From NCBI GenBank assembly GCA_002437405.1, contig DJPO01000084.1, positions 1-18,709 of the forward strand: a stretch of 18,709 nt of DNA. Reading direction: 5' to 3'. Below are positions 1 through 7,583 of this stretch, in pieces. A program made the translations under genes and the position numbers. The first letter of the stretch is position 1. Every line of letters starts with the position of its first letter. Source of the DNA: Opitutia bacterium UBA6410. GTDB lineage: Bacteria; Verrucomicrobiota; Verrucomicrobiia; Opitutales; Intestinicryptomonadaceae. Below the pieces are notes generated by a model that did not search any database, was not told the origin of the DNA, and saw only the letters and a list, made by a program, of their open reading frames with translations.

Positions 1-195
1 CAATTGCCCCACGCTTTCGGGTTTTGGCTACGTTCAGACGGTGGCTTTGGGCTTGGGACGCGATGGCGTGCGTACGGGGAAGTGGTTTCGTGGGGATAGG
101 CGCAATTTGCATAGCAAATCGCCGTAAGGGGCAACGCCCCTTCAATGGAGGCGGCACTGCCGCTTTCACGCGCCCAGAAAAACTACCAGACTGGA
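1..195. other. Intergenic region downstream of uvrA with palindrome chain
   Basis: No convincing gene lies here. Short open frames on the plus strand have no ribosome site or recognisable protein character. Positions 105-163 hold three consecutive perfect inverted repeats with 3-nt loops (described separately). Because uvrA reads leftward and stops at 196, this would be its 3' untranslated region. No hairpin followed by a clear T tract is visible in that direction, so the uvrA terminator is not identified. Confidence 0.6.
105..163. repeat. Chain of three triloop inverted repeats
   Basis: Three palindromes stand in series: ATTTGC-ATA-GCAAAT (105-119), AAGGGGC-AAC-GCCCCTT (126-142) and GCGGC-ACT-GCCGC (151-163). 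Linkers are 6 and 8 nt, and every loop is 3 nt. The decamer GGGCAACGCC of the middle element recurs, in the opposite orientation, in the hairpin group just after the barrel-protein gene (5169-5185). That suggests a dispersed repeat family. The role is unknown; a 3'-UTR element of uvrA or a miniature repeat are both possible. Confidence 0.65.
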
Positions 196-3099
196 CTACA
201 ACGCGAACTTCGCAGTGGGGGTGTTGGATTTTTTTAGTTGCTGGGGGGTGCCCTCGAAGATGATCCTGCCGCCGTTCTCGCCGCCCGTCGGGCCAAGTTC
301 TACAAGCCAGTCCGCCAACCTTATGAAGTCTGGGTGGTGCTCTATCACTATCACTGTGTTGCCCGCGTCGCGCAGCTCGAATAGCAGCTTTAGCAGCTTG
401 TCGACATCGTCCCAATGAAGTCCAGTCGTGGGTTCGTCTAAAATATAGAGGGCTTCGCCGCGCGTTCGTCTGGAAAGCTCCAGCGATAGTTTTATTCTTT
501 GCGCCTCGCCTCCCGACAGCGTGTTTGCCGCCTGTCCGAGCCTTATGTAATCCAACCCTACGTCGTGCAGGGTTTTTAATTTTGCCATAATTCTCGGGTG
601 CGCCGCGAAGACTTCCATCGCCTCCGCGACTGTCAAGTTCAGGGCGTCGGCGATGTTCAACCCTTTGTAGCGCACTTCGAGCGTCTCGCGGTTGTAGCGT
701 TTGCCGCCGCAGCTCGGGCAGGTGATGTATACGTCGCCGAGAAACTGCATATCCAAGCGTATCGAGCCGTCGCCACAGCAGTTTTCGCACCTGCCGCCCT
801 TTAGGTTGAAGCTGAATCTGCCCGCCGAGTACCCTCGCATTTTCGCGGCGGGACACTGGGCGTAGAGTTCGCGCAACAAATCGAATAGCTTTGTGTAGGT
901 TGCGGGGTTCGAGCGCGGGCTTTTGCCTATCGGCGACTGGTCGACCCTCACGCAGGTCGTGAAATTTTCTAGCCCCGAAATCCCTCCGTGCGCCCCGCAG
1001 ACTTCCTTTGCGCCGTTTAGTTTGAACGCCGCCGCCTTTGCGAGAATGTCGTTTACGAGCGTGCTTTTGCCCGAGCCCGACACGCCGCAGACTACCGTGA
1101 ATAGCCCGACGGGGAATTTTGCGTCGACGTTTTTGAGGTTGTTTTCGCGCGCCTTTTTGACTTCGAGCCACAGACCGCGCGGGGCGATTTGCGGCGACGG
1201 CCTTTCGATTTTCGCGCGTCCCGAAAGGTACATTCCCGTGCGCGAAGTTTTCGATTTTTCGCAGTCGGCGACCGTCCCGTTGAAGACGAGCTTCCCGCCG
1301 TTTTCGCCCGCTTCGGGGCCGAGCTCCACAATCCAGTCGGCGGCGCGCAGGGCGGCTTCGTCGTGTTCGACGAGCAGGACGGAGTTCCCGCCGTCGCGCA
1401 GGCTTTTGAGTGCGCCGATTAGCATGTCGTCGTCGGAGGGGTGAAGTCCGATTGTGGGTTCGTCGAGCACATAGGTGACGCCCGTTAAGTTCATTCCAAG
1501 CTGGGTTGCGAGGCGCGCCCGCTGGGCTTCGCCGCCCGAGAGCGTCGAGGCTTCGCGGTCGAGCGTCAGATACGGCAGCCCGACCCGCTCGAGGAATCCG
1601 AGCCGCGCGGCGAGCCCCCCGAGAGCCTCGCGCACGGGTTCGTACTTCGGGTCGGCGGAGAGTCCGTCGACGAACTTGCGCGCCTGATCGACGCTCATCG
1701 CGAAAAATTTGTCGTACGAAATCCCGCCGACAAACACGTTGCGCGAGCGTTCCGAAAGCCGCGCGCCGCCGCAGACGGGGCAGGGCGCGGAGGTCTGGAA
1801 GACCGACAGGCGCGCGCGCAGCGCGTCGCTGGGAGTCAGGCGGCAGATTCTGTCGACGTCCGCCAAAACGCCGTCGAAAATTACGGGTTCGGGCTTGGAA
1901 TTGCCGCGTTTGATTCGCAGCATGAAAATTCTGTCAGGGTCGCCGTATAGGATTGTGTCGCGGACTTTTTGCGGGAGTTCGCGCCACGGCGTGTTGGGGT
2001 TGAACGGGATTTGTTCGGCGAGCTGGCGGAGAATCGACTTGCGCTTTATAATCATACTTTTCGCGCCGTAGCGCCACGCCTTGACAGCCCCCGCGCGCAC
2101 GCTTTTGGTGTCGTCGGGCACGGCGAGCTCGGGGGCGGTTTTCATCACGCGCCCGATTCCGCCGCAGTGGCGGCACGCGCCGTCGGGGTGGTTGAATGAA
2201 AAACTTCTGACGGTGAGCGGTTGGAAGGTTTCGCCGCAAATTTCGCAGGCGAGCGCGCAGCTAAGGCGCAGTTCGCGCAGTTGCCCGCCCGTCTGCGATT
2301 CTGACGAATACAGCGCGACGGCGCGGTCGCCGCCCTCCCTGAACGCCAGCTCGAGCGAGTCCGCGACCCTGTCGCGCGAGGCGGAGGACGAAGTGAATCT
2401 GTCCACGACCAGCTCGACGTTGTATTCCTTCGTAGCCGAGAGCGATTTCAAAATGCGTTTTTCCTCCGCCGCGTCGTCGAGCTCCAGAATTTCGCCGCCG
2501 ACTCTCGCGCGCTGCCACGCCTGCTGCCTCAGCGATTTCAGCTCCTCTTTGACAGCCGCGGGCTTGCCCGAGCTTCTGGGCGCGAGAATGTAAATGCGCG
2601 CGTCGGGCGGCAGCGCGAGAACCGCGTCCACGCATTCGTCCACGCTTCGGCGCGAGACTTTCCCGCCGTCGTGCGGGCAGCGTTGTTCGCCCGCCACGCT
2701 CCAGACGAGCCGCGAGTAGTCCGCGATTTCCGTGAGGGTCGCGAGCGTGCTGCGGGGGTTCGAGCCCAGCGACTTCATCTGCTCGATTGCAATCACGGGC
2801 GAGAGCCCCGAAATCGAGCCTACGCACGGGCGGTCGATTTGGCTGAGTGCGCGGCGGGCGTCGGCGGAGAGGCTCTCCATATATTTGCGATAGCCTTCGG
2901 CGTAGATTGTGTCGAACGCCAAGGTCGTCTTGCCCGAGCCGCTCCTGCCCGTAAACGCCACGAGCTTCCCGCGAGGAATGTCAACGTCCACGTTTTTGAG
3001 GTTGTGCTCGCACGCGCCGCGCACGCGTATGAAGCCGTCGTCGCGCATTTGCGCGTCGGCAGTTTTTCGGGATTTTCCGCCTGTTGATTTTGTTTGCAT
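196..3099 (-). CDS. uvrA: UvrA-type excinuclease ABC subunit A (divergent)
   Basis: DNA-damage recognition ATPase of nucleotide excision repair; UvrA dimers load UvrB at lesions in the cytoplasm. Read from the ATG at 3099 the protein has 967 residues, near the usual 940. It has two ABC modules: Walker A GRSGSGKT near 51-58 and GVSGSGKS near 672-679; LSGGEAQR signatures near 520 and 861; Walker B VLDEP near 544 and ILDEP near 886. Zinc pairs CEIC/CRHC (about 285-312), CPVC (440) and CENC/CPSC (771-797) are intact. The stretch from about 145 to 250 matches a UvrB-binding domain, so it is not the UvrA2 type that lacks it. The sequence departs from textbook UvrA in places (GRSGSGKTT, SLGSNPRST), so a second, specialised uvrA copy is possible. 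Extending the start to 3195 would run into the neighbouring gene and lacks support; an internal ATG at 3048 is an alternative. Confidence 0.93.
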   Translation of the reverse strand: MQTKSTGGKSRKTADAQMRDDGFIRVRGACEHNLKNVDVDIPRGKLVAFTGRSGSGKTTLAFDTIYAEGYRKYMESLSADARRALSQIDRPCVGSISGLSPVIAIEQMKSLGSNPRSTLATLTEIADYSRLVWSVAGEQRCPHDGGKVSRRSVDECVDAVLALPPDARIYILAPRSSGKPAAVKEELKSLRQQAWQRARVGGEILELDDAAEEKRILKSLSATKEYNVELVVDRFTSSSASRDRVADSLELAFREGGDRAVALYSSESQTGGQLRELRLSCALACEICGETFQPLTVRSFSFNHPDGACRHCGGIGRVMKTAPELAVPDDTKSVRAGAVKAWRYGAKSMIIKRKSILRQLAEQIPFNPNTPWRELPQKVRDTILYGDPDRIFMLRIKRGNSKPEPVIFDGVLADVDRICRLTPSDALRARLSVFQTSAPCPVCGGARLSERSRNVFVGGISYDKFFAMSVDQARKFVDGLSADPKYEPVREALGGLAARLGFLERVGLPYLTLDREASTLSGGEAQRARLATQLGMNLTGVTYVLDEPTIGLHPSDDDMLIGALKSLRDGGNSVLLVEHDEAALRAADWIVELGPEAGENGGKLVFNGTVADCEKSKTSRTGMYLSGRAKIERPSPQIAPRGLWLEVKKARENNLKNVDAKFPVGLFTVVCGVSGSGKSTLVNDILAKAAAFKLNGAKEVCGAHGGISGLENFTTCVRVDQSPIGKSPRSNPATYTKLFDLLRELYAQCPAAKMRGYSAGRFSFNLKGGRCENCCGDGSIRLDMQFLGDVYITCPSCGGKRYNRETLEVRYKGLNIADALNLTVAEAMEVFAAHPRIMAKLKTLHDVGLDYIRLGQAANTLSGGEAQRIKLSLELSRRTRGEALYILDEPTTGLHWDDVDKLLKLLFELRDAGNTVIVIEHHPDFIRLADWLVELGPTGGENGGRIIFEGTPQQLKKSNTPTAKFAL

Positions 3100-3131
3100 T
3101 GTCTTGTCTCGAAAATCTATAGTTTCGGCAA
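3100..3131. promoter_or_regulatory. 32-bp divergent promoter gap
   Basis: Only 32 bp separate the chosen start codons of uvrA and the permease gene. The palindrome CTATAG (3117-3122) sits inside it and could serve as a -10 element on either strand. Clear -35 boxes or Shine-Dalgarno sites are not visible, so one or both transcripts may be leaderless, or the promoters may lie within the opposing coding sequence. This is inference. Confidence 0.3.
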
Positions 3132-4235
3132 ATGTTAAACGGTTTCCAGCAAAAAGTTGTATCGTGGGCGATTGTGTGCGTCGCGGTATGCGCAATCGGC
3201 GGCTTCGCGATTGCGGTGTGCAATATCTTGGCGGCGTTCCTCGACAAGTTCGGGGCGGTCGTCTGGCCGCTTGCGGCGGCGTTGGTGCTCTCGTATATCC
3301 TCAAGCCCGCAGTCGATTTCATCGCCGTCCGTGCGAGAGTCGGGAAGGCGGCGGCGTGCTGGATTGTCTTCGCGCTGCTCGTCGCGGCTCTTTTCGGGAT
3401 TTCCCTCGCGGTTTTGCCCGCGCTCGTCGGGGAGATTTCCGACATAGTCGCGGACATTCCCGACGGTGTGTCGAAAATTTCCGCGTCGCTTTCGGAGCAG
3501 TTCCCGCAACTAAAGGATATAATCGCCGAAAAGTCCGCAGCATTAAAGCAGACCGCGCTGAAAAATCTTTCGGTATCGGTTGCGCTCGGGTACTTGGGCG
3601 GATTTTTCAAGACGGCGGCGAGCGCGACTGGCGGGGTGGTCGAGGCGGTTTCGTTCGTGGCGGCGTTCGCGGTTGCGCCCATATATTTATACTATATGCT
3701 CGCGGGCGATTTCGACTTCCTCGCATTCCTCGAAAAAAATCTCGACTTCGCGTCCCCGAATGTGCGCGAGCGGATTATGTTTTGCGTCGGCAGGTTTTCG
3801 TCGATTCTCTCGGCGTTCTTCAGGGGGCAGGTTGTGATTGCGCTGATAATGGGCGTATTGATAGGCTCTGGGCTTGCGCTTGTGGGGGTGAAGTTCGGAT
3901 TTCTGCTCGGATTTTTCGCGGGGCTTTTGAATATCGTTCCGTATTTCGGGACTATCGTCGGGCTGGGGACGATTCTGCCGACGGCGTTCCTCCAGTCGGG
4001 AGGCGGGCTGATTACGGCGGCGTTGGCGTTGGCGGTATTCGTCGCCGTCCAGATTCTCGAGGGGTACGTTCTGACCCCGAAGATAATGGGCGGGCGCACG
4101 GGGCTTCACCCGACAGTCATAATATTTTCGGTCTTCTTCTGGGGGATTGCCCTGAACGGGATTCTCGGAATGATTCTCGCGATTCCGCTGACGGCGTTTT
4201 TGGCGTCGCTGTGGGCGCGGGAGTTTAAACACTAA
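3132..4235 (+). CDS. AI-2E family transporter (PerM/YdgG-like permease)
   Basis: Inner-membrane protein of the AI-2E transporter superfamily (TqsA/PerM/YtvI type). Members have been linked to export of autoinducer-2 or to ion antiport, so the substrate cannot be told from sequence. The 367 residues show the family pattern: two N-terminal membrane helices with the PLAAALVLSYILKP motif (about 45-60), a third helix, an amphipathic soluble stretch (about 100-160), then five C-terminal helices. The hallmark segments GLLNIVPYFGTIVG, LEGYVLTPKIMGG.TGLHP and GILGMILAIPLTA are all present. Length is typical. The gene ends 9 bp before the barrel-protein gene, so the two are probably co-transcribed. No clear ribosome site precedes the ATG. 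Confidence 0.92.
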   Translation: MLNGFQQKVVSWAIVCVAVCAIGGFAIAVCNILAAFLDKFGAVVWPLAAALVLSYILKPAVDFIAVRARVGKAAACWIVFALLVAALFGISLAVLPALVGEISDIVADIPDGVSKISASLSEQFPQLKDIIAEKSAALKQTALKNLSVSVALGYLGGFFKTAASATGGVVEAVSFVAAFAVAPIYLYYMLAGDFDFLAFLEKNLDFASPNVRERIMFCVGRFSSILSAFFRGQVVIALIMGVLIGSGLALVGVKFGFLLGFFAGLLNIVPYFGTIVGLGTILPTAFLQSGGGLITAALALAVFVAVQILEGYVLTPKIMGGRTGLHPTVIIFSVFFWGIALNGILGMILAIPLTAFLASLWAREFKH

Positions 4236-4244
4236 ATCAAAAAA

Positions 4245-5153
4245 ATGGAGAAAATGAAAAAGGCTTTTTTATATATTATAGTGTTTGCGGCGGCGTGCAG
4301 GCTTTCGGCGCAGATGATGACTTCGGCGGCGACTCCGCTTAACATTCTCGCGCCGCAATGGAAGATGGGCATAACCGCGGAGGCGGCTGGCGAATTCGCG
4401 CTGCCCGCGGACATTTCCGACGGACTCGACGGCGATGTCGGCGTCTACTCGGCTTCGGCGAACGTCAAGTTTCAGGGCGCGTACAACGACAGGCATTTTC
4501 TGACGCTGTCGCTCGGGTACTCCTATTCGCAGTACGATTTTTCTTCGGACAACGCGCCGTTTTCGTCGATGAACAAAACGTCGGCGTTGGCGTTCTACAC
4601 GGGCAGGATAAACGAACGCTGGGGGGCTTTCGCAATCGCGGGGGCTTCGTTTGGCTCGCAGGTCGGCGAGTCGATGTGGGACGGGCGGACTGCCGCGGCG
4701 GGCGGCGGAGCGTCGTACAGCTTTTCTCCCGACCTCACGGTGGGGCTCGGCGGCTTGGCGTACTCGCGGCTCGACAACACTTGGATTGGACTGCCCGTTG
4801 GTTTTATCGATTGGAAGATTTGCGACAGGCTGCGGCTGCGCACGTTCTCGGGTGCGGCGTTGTTCTACGACGTTTTCGGCGACAATTCGCTCGTTCTCAA
4901 CCTCACGGGCGAGTACTGCAACTCGTATTACAGGCTCGAGGAGCGCGCGGGCAATAGGCGGAGTGTGTCGGATTCCTACTTCCAGCTGTCGGCGGGCGCG
5001 GCTTATAATTTCTCGCCGCGCGCATATGTCGGCGCGTGCGTGGGCGGAAATTTCGGGCGCGAGCTCGACATGCGGACGAATTCCCGTTCCGCGGAGGAAA
5101 TCGAAATAGATTCCGCCCCGTTTTTCGGAGTCCGCGCGGGAGTCTCTTTTTAG
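4245..5153 (+). CDS. Outer-membrane beta-barrel protein, DUF6268-like
   Basis: 302-residue secreted protein with a signal peptide (MEKMKK start, hydrophobic core, probable cleavage after RLSA near residue 21). The rest alternates in short amphipathic beta strands rich in Tyr, Phe and Gly, and ends in GVRAGVSF. A terminal Phe is the usual outer-membrane assembly signal. The strand pattern and motifs such as FLTLSLGYSYSQYDF and WGAFAIAGASFGS resemble the DUF6268 barrel family of Bacteroidota and Verrucomicrobiota; that family assignment is from memory. Two starts are possible: ATG 4245 or ATG 4254. The second is preceded at a good distance by GGAG, which itself lies inside the first codons. It follows the permease gene by 9 bp, so an operon is likely. 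Cargo or role is unknown. Confidence 0.8.
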   Translation: MEKMKKAFLYIIVFAAACRLSAQMMTSAATPLNILAPQWKMGITAEAAGEFALPADISDGLDGDVGVYSASANVKFQGAYNDRHFLTLSLGYSYSQYDFSSDNAPFSSMNKTSALAFYTGRINERWGAFAIAGASFGSQVGESMWDGRTAAAGGGASYSFSPDLTVGLGGLAYSRLDNTWIGLPVGFIDWKICDRLRLRTFSGAALFYDVFGDNSLVLNLTGEYCNSYYRLEERAGNRRSVSDSYFQLSAGAAYNFSPRAYVGACVGGNFGRELDMRTNSRSAEEIEIDSAPFFGVRAGVSF

Positions 5154-5242
5154 CGCAACCTGCGCTTCGGGCGGCGTTGCCCGCCTGCGTGGCTGGACGC
5201 GCCGCAATGCGTAGGCGGTCGGCGTCTTGCGGGCGGGTAGTT

Positions 5243-5265
5243 AAAAAAATTTGCCCCGAGGCAAA
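5243..5265 (-). terminator. Leftward intrinsic terminator candidate
   Basis: Read on the minus strand, the stem TTTGCC with loop TCGG and GGCAAA is followed at once by seven T. The loop is a stable-type tetraloop. No leftward gene is known just upstream of it in that direction, so it may stop antisense transcription from the rpmB side. Confidence 0.5.
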
Positions 5266-5316
5266 AATTTAGGTTGCCTTTCAAATAAAAATAGGCTTGT
5301 ATACACAACTTAAATC

Positions 5317-5368
5317 AAAAAACGACCCGCCCCCGCGTTCGAAATCGGGGGCGAATTTCGCGGGGTCG
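5317..5368 (-). terminator. Nested inverted repeat, leftward terminator candidate
   Basis: Outer arms CGACCC (5323-5328) and GGGTCG (5363-5368) enclose inner arms GCCCCCG (5329-5335) and CGGGGGC (5346-5352). On the minus strand the outer arm runs straight into TTTTTTG, the layout of an intrinsic terminator. On the plus strand it would instead lie just upstream of the rpmB TATAAA box and could be an operator. Confidence 0.5.
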
Positions 5369-5385
5369 CGGCGCGGCGGAATCCG

Positions 5386-5391
5386 TATAAA
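5386..5391 (+). promoter_or_regulatory. Candidate -10 box for rpmB
   Basis: TATAAA lies 63 bp upstream of the rpmB start and would give a leader of about 57 nt. No convincing -35 hexamer sits 16-19 bp upstream. A similar TATAAA precedes the lipoprotein gene at the right end of the window. Confidence 0.3.
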
Positions 5392-5454
5392 ATGCGGGGT
5401 TCGGCGTGGAAATCGAATCTTTAAAACAAACAATTCATCATACAAGGAAACACA

Positions 5455-5685
5455 ATGTCAAGAGTATGCGCAATCACCGGCAAACGTCCTGTAAAAGGCC
5501 GTAAGATTATCCACAAAGGTCAGAGCAAGAAGAGCGGCGGTATCGGTCTTCAACTCGTCAAGCAGAACAAGCGCACATTCAAGCCGAATGTCCAGCGCGT
5601 ACGCGTACGCACTGCCAGCGGTGCGATTAAGCGTTTGTGGGTCTGCGCCAAGGCCATCAAGGCGGGCTTGGTCGAAAAGGCCTAA
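5455..5685 (+). CDS. rpmB: 50S ribosomal protein L28
   Basis: Small basic protein of the large ribosomal subunit. The 76 residues start MSRVCAITGKRPVKG, the standard L28 opening. The body is Lys/Arg-rich with F.PNVQRVRV, then RLWVCAKAIKAG near the C-terminus, matching the family's closing helix. Length fits. It has one of the few clear ribosome sites in the window, AAGGA with 6-nt spacing, as expected for a highly expressed gene. It appears monocistronic, with a candidate promoter upstream and a strong terminator 15 bp after the stop. Confidence 0.96.
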   Translation: MSRVCAITGKRPVKGRKIIHKGQSKKSGGIGLQLVKQNKRTFKPNVQRVRVRTASGAIKRLWVCAKAIKAGLVEKA

Positions 5686-5700
5686 GGCGGATTCGCAGCA

Positions 5701-5734
5701 AAAAAAGGGGCGCAAAAATGCGCCCCTTTTTTTT
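5701..5734 (+). terminator. Rho-independent terminator of rpmB
   Basis: Perfect 8-bp stem GGGGCGCA / TGCGCCCC (5707-5714 and 5719-5726) with an AAAA loop, followed by eight T. A preceding run of A means it could also work leftward. Confidence 0.93.
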
Positions 5735-6000
5735 GTGCGGTTGTTCGTTCTTTTTTCGTCGGCGTCCCGCTCCCCGTTTTTATTGCCGTCTGTGTGCCCG
5801 TCGGGCTGCCGTTTCGCGCCATATTGTCGTAGGTGCGTTCTTTGGGTTGCCGTACGGTATTTCGCGTTTTCCGCGCGTGCCGCCCCGCTCCATTCCCCCT
5901 CATTCAAATCCGCACCCGAAAACCCGACTTTCGATTGCCCCGCAAAGCTTTCAATAAAACGGTTGACAAGGCGGGCGGAGATATTACCTTGACCTTAATT

Positions 6001-7566
6001 ATGTCTTGGGAACGTTATAAAAAATATTACCTCGGTCTCGAAAAGCTGGGGTTTGGTTTGGACGTAAGCAGAGTCGATTTCGACGACGCTTTTTTGACCT
6101 CTATGCAGGCTCCTATGAACGAGGCGTTTGCGTCGATGGTCGCGCTCGAGGGCGGCGCAATCGCCAACCCCGACGAAAACAGAATGGTCGGGCACTACTG
6201 GCTCCGCGCCCCCGAACTCGCCCCGACCCCCGAAATTAAGGCGGAAATCAAGGACAACATCGCCAAAATCGAAGCCTTTGCCAAGAAAATCCACGACGGC
6301 GAAATCAAGGGCGCGGACGGCAAATTTGAAAATATCCTCTGTATCGGCATCGGCGGCTCGGCTCTCGGCCCCGAATTTGTCGCGGAAGCCCTCGGTTCTC
6401 CCAAGAACGACAAAATGAAGGTCTTCTTCCTCGACAACACTGACCCCGACGGCTACGACGTCGTCTTCGAAAAGCTCGACGGCCAGCTCGGTAAGACTCT
6501 CGCAATCGTCACCTCCAAGTCGGGCGGAACTCCCGAACCGCGCAATGCGATGATTGAAGCCCAAGCGCGCTGGGAAAAGGCGGGTCTGGATTTCGCGCGC
6601 CACGCGGTCGTGACCACTGGCAACGGAAGCAAGCTTTTCAACTACGCAAAGGAAAAGGGCTTTATCGAATTTTTCCCGATGTGGGACTGGGTCGGCGGAC
6701 GCACAAGCGAATTCGCCGCAGTCGGTCTCCTGCCCGCCGCTTTGCAGGGTATCGACATCAAGGCTATGCTCAAGGGCGCGGCCGATATGGACGCCGCAAC
6801 GAGAGTCGCGGACATCTCCAAAAACCCCGCCGCGATGCTCTCGCTTATGTGGTACAAATGCACCTCGGGCAAGGGCAGCAAGGATATGGTTATCCTCCCC
6901 TATAAGGACAGACTGCTGCTCTTCTCGCGCTACCTCCAGCAGCTTATTATGGAGTCGCTCGGCAAGCAGCTCGACTTGGCTGGCAACGTCGTCGAACAGG
7001 GCATCACCGTCTACGGCAACAAGGGCTCTACCGACCAGCACGCGTATGTCCAGCAGCTGCGCGACGGCATAAACAACTTCTTCATCACCTTCATCGAAGT
7101 GCTCAAGGACAGAAACGGCGACAGCCCCGAAGTCGCACAGGGCGAAACCAGCGGCGACTACCTGCAGGCGTTCCTGCTCGGCACGCGCGAGGCGATTTCC
7201 GCCAAGGGCAGGGATTGCATCACAATCACCGTCGACGAAATCACCCCCTACACAATCGGCCTGCTCATCGCCCTCTACGACCGCACTGTCGGTTTGTATG
7301 CGAGCCTTATCGGCATCAACGCCTACCACCAGCCTGGCGTCGAAGCCGGCAAGAAGGCGGCAAGCTCGATTCTCGCAGTCAAGGCGAAGATTATGTCCGC
7401 CCTTTCGTCGAAAGAACTTACCGTGGACGAAATTGCCCGCGAAATAAATCTTGAAAACGAAAAAGAAATAGTATTTAAGCTATTGATACACCTTGCTTCA
7501 AATCCTTCGACTGGCGTAATCGCGACGGGTTGCGGATTTGATAGGAAATTTAAGAAAAATAGCTAA
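6001..7566 (+). CDS. pgi: Glucose-6-phosphate isomerase, plastid/chlamydial-type
   Basis: Interconverts glucose-6-phosphate and fructose-6-phosphate in glycolysis and gluconeogenesis (cytoplasm). 521 residues from the ATG at 6001. Sugar-phosphate site motifs are clear: GIGGSALGPE (116-125) and SKSGGTPEP (172-180). Expected catalytic residues are present: Arg234 in GGRTSEF, Glu318 in MESLGKQ, His347 in STDQH and Lys451 in QPGVEAGK. The wording of the second half (YGNKGSTDQHAYVQQLRDG, INAYHQPGVEAGKKAA) and a C-terminal winged-helix-like tail (about 455-521) are those of the plant-plastid/chlamydial/cyanobacterial branch, not the E. coli type. An upstream extension to 5833 is in frame but reads as low-quality sequence, so I reject it. 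TTGACA at 5963 may be a -35 box, but no well-placed -10 follows and there is no ribosome site. Confidence 0.96.
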   Translation: MSWERYKKYYLGLEKLGFGLDVSRVDFDDAFLTSMQAPMNEAFASMVALEGGAIANPDENRMVGHYWLRAPELAPTPEIKAEIKDNIAKIEAFAKKIHDGEIKGADGKFENILCIGIGGSALGPEFVAEALGSPKNDKMKVFFLDNTDPDGYDVVFEKLDGQLGKTLAIVTSKSGGTPEPRNAMIEAQARWEKAGLDFARHAVVTTGNGSKLFNYAKEKGFIEFFPMWDWVGGRTSEFAAVGLLPAALQGIDIKAMLKGAADMDAATRVADISKNPAAMLSLMWYKCTSGKGSKDMVILPYKDRLLLFSRYLQQLIMESLGKQLDLAGNVVEQGITVYGNKGSTDQHAYVQQLRDGINNFFITFIEVLKDRNGDSPEVAQGETSGDYLQAFLLGTREAISAKGRDCITITVDEITPYTIGLLIALYDRTVGLYASLIGINAYHQPGVEAGKKAASSILAVKAKIMSALSSKELTVDEIAREINLENEKEIVFKLLIHLASNPSTGVIATGCGFDRKFKKNS

Positions 7567-7583
7567 ATCCCTACTTTAATAAT

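Larger units (their letters stand above)
5154..5454. other. 301-bp spacer rich in hairpins upstream of rpmB
   Basis: No gene is supported here. The left end carries tandem hairpins GCGCA-ACC-TGCGC (5153-5165) and GGCGG-CGTTGC-CCGCC (5170-5185). The middle has two hairpins whose T tracts lie on the minus strand (5243-5265 and 5317-5368). The right end has a TATAAA box (5386-5391) and the rpmB ribosome site AAGGA (5444-5448). No rightward terminator with a T tract is seen for the barrel-protein gene. Confidence 0.6.

Noticed and set aside
3100..3195. N-terminal extension of the UvrA frame to 3195
   Set aside because: It overlaps the permease start, lacks a ribosome site, and UvrA homology begins only around the ATG at 3048-3099.
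2909..4228. Long plus-strand frame of 439 codons
   Set aside because: It overlaps uvrA antisense and then the permease gene in another frame; Arg/Gly-rich composition typical of a shadow frame in G+C-rich DNA.
4269..5207. Minus-strand frame of 312 codons opposite the barrel gene
   Set aside because: Arg-rich, no motifs; the plus strand has a signal peptide, strand pattern and terminal Phe.
5833..6000. Upstream in-frame extension of pgi
   Set aside because: The extra 56 residues are unlike any isomerase N-terminus, and the family alignment starts at about the ATG at 6001.
5735..6000. Possible gene or riboswitch between rpmB and pgi
   Set aside because: The stretch is pyrimidine-rich, has no convincing frame or stable hairpin, and only a lone TTGACA at 5963 stands out.
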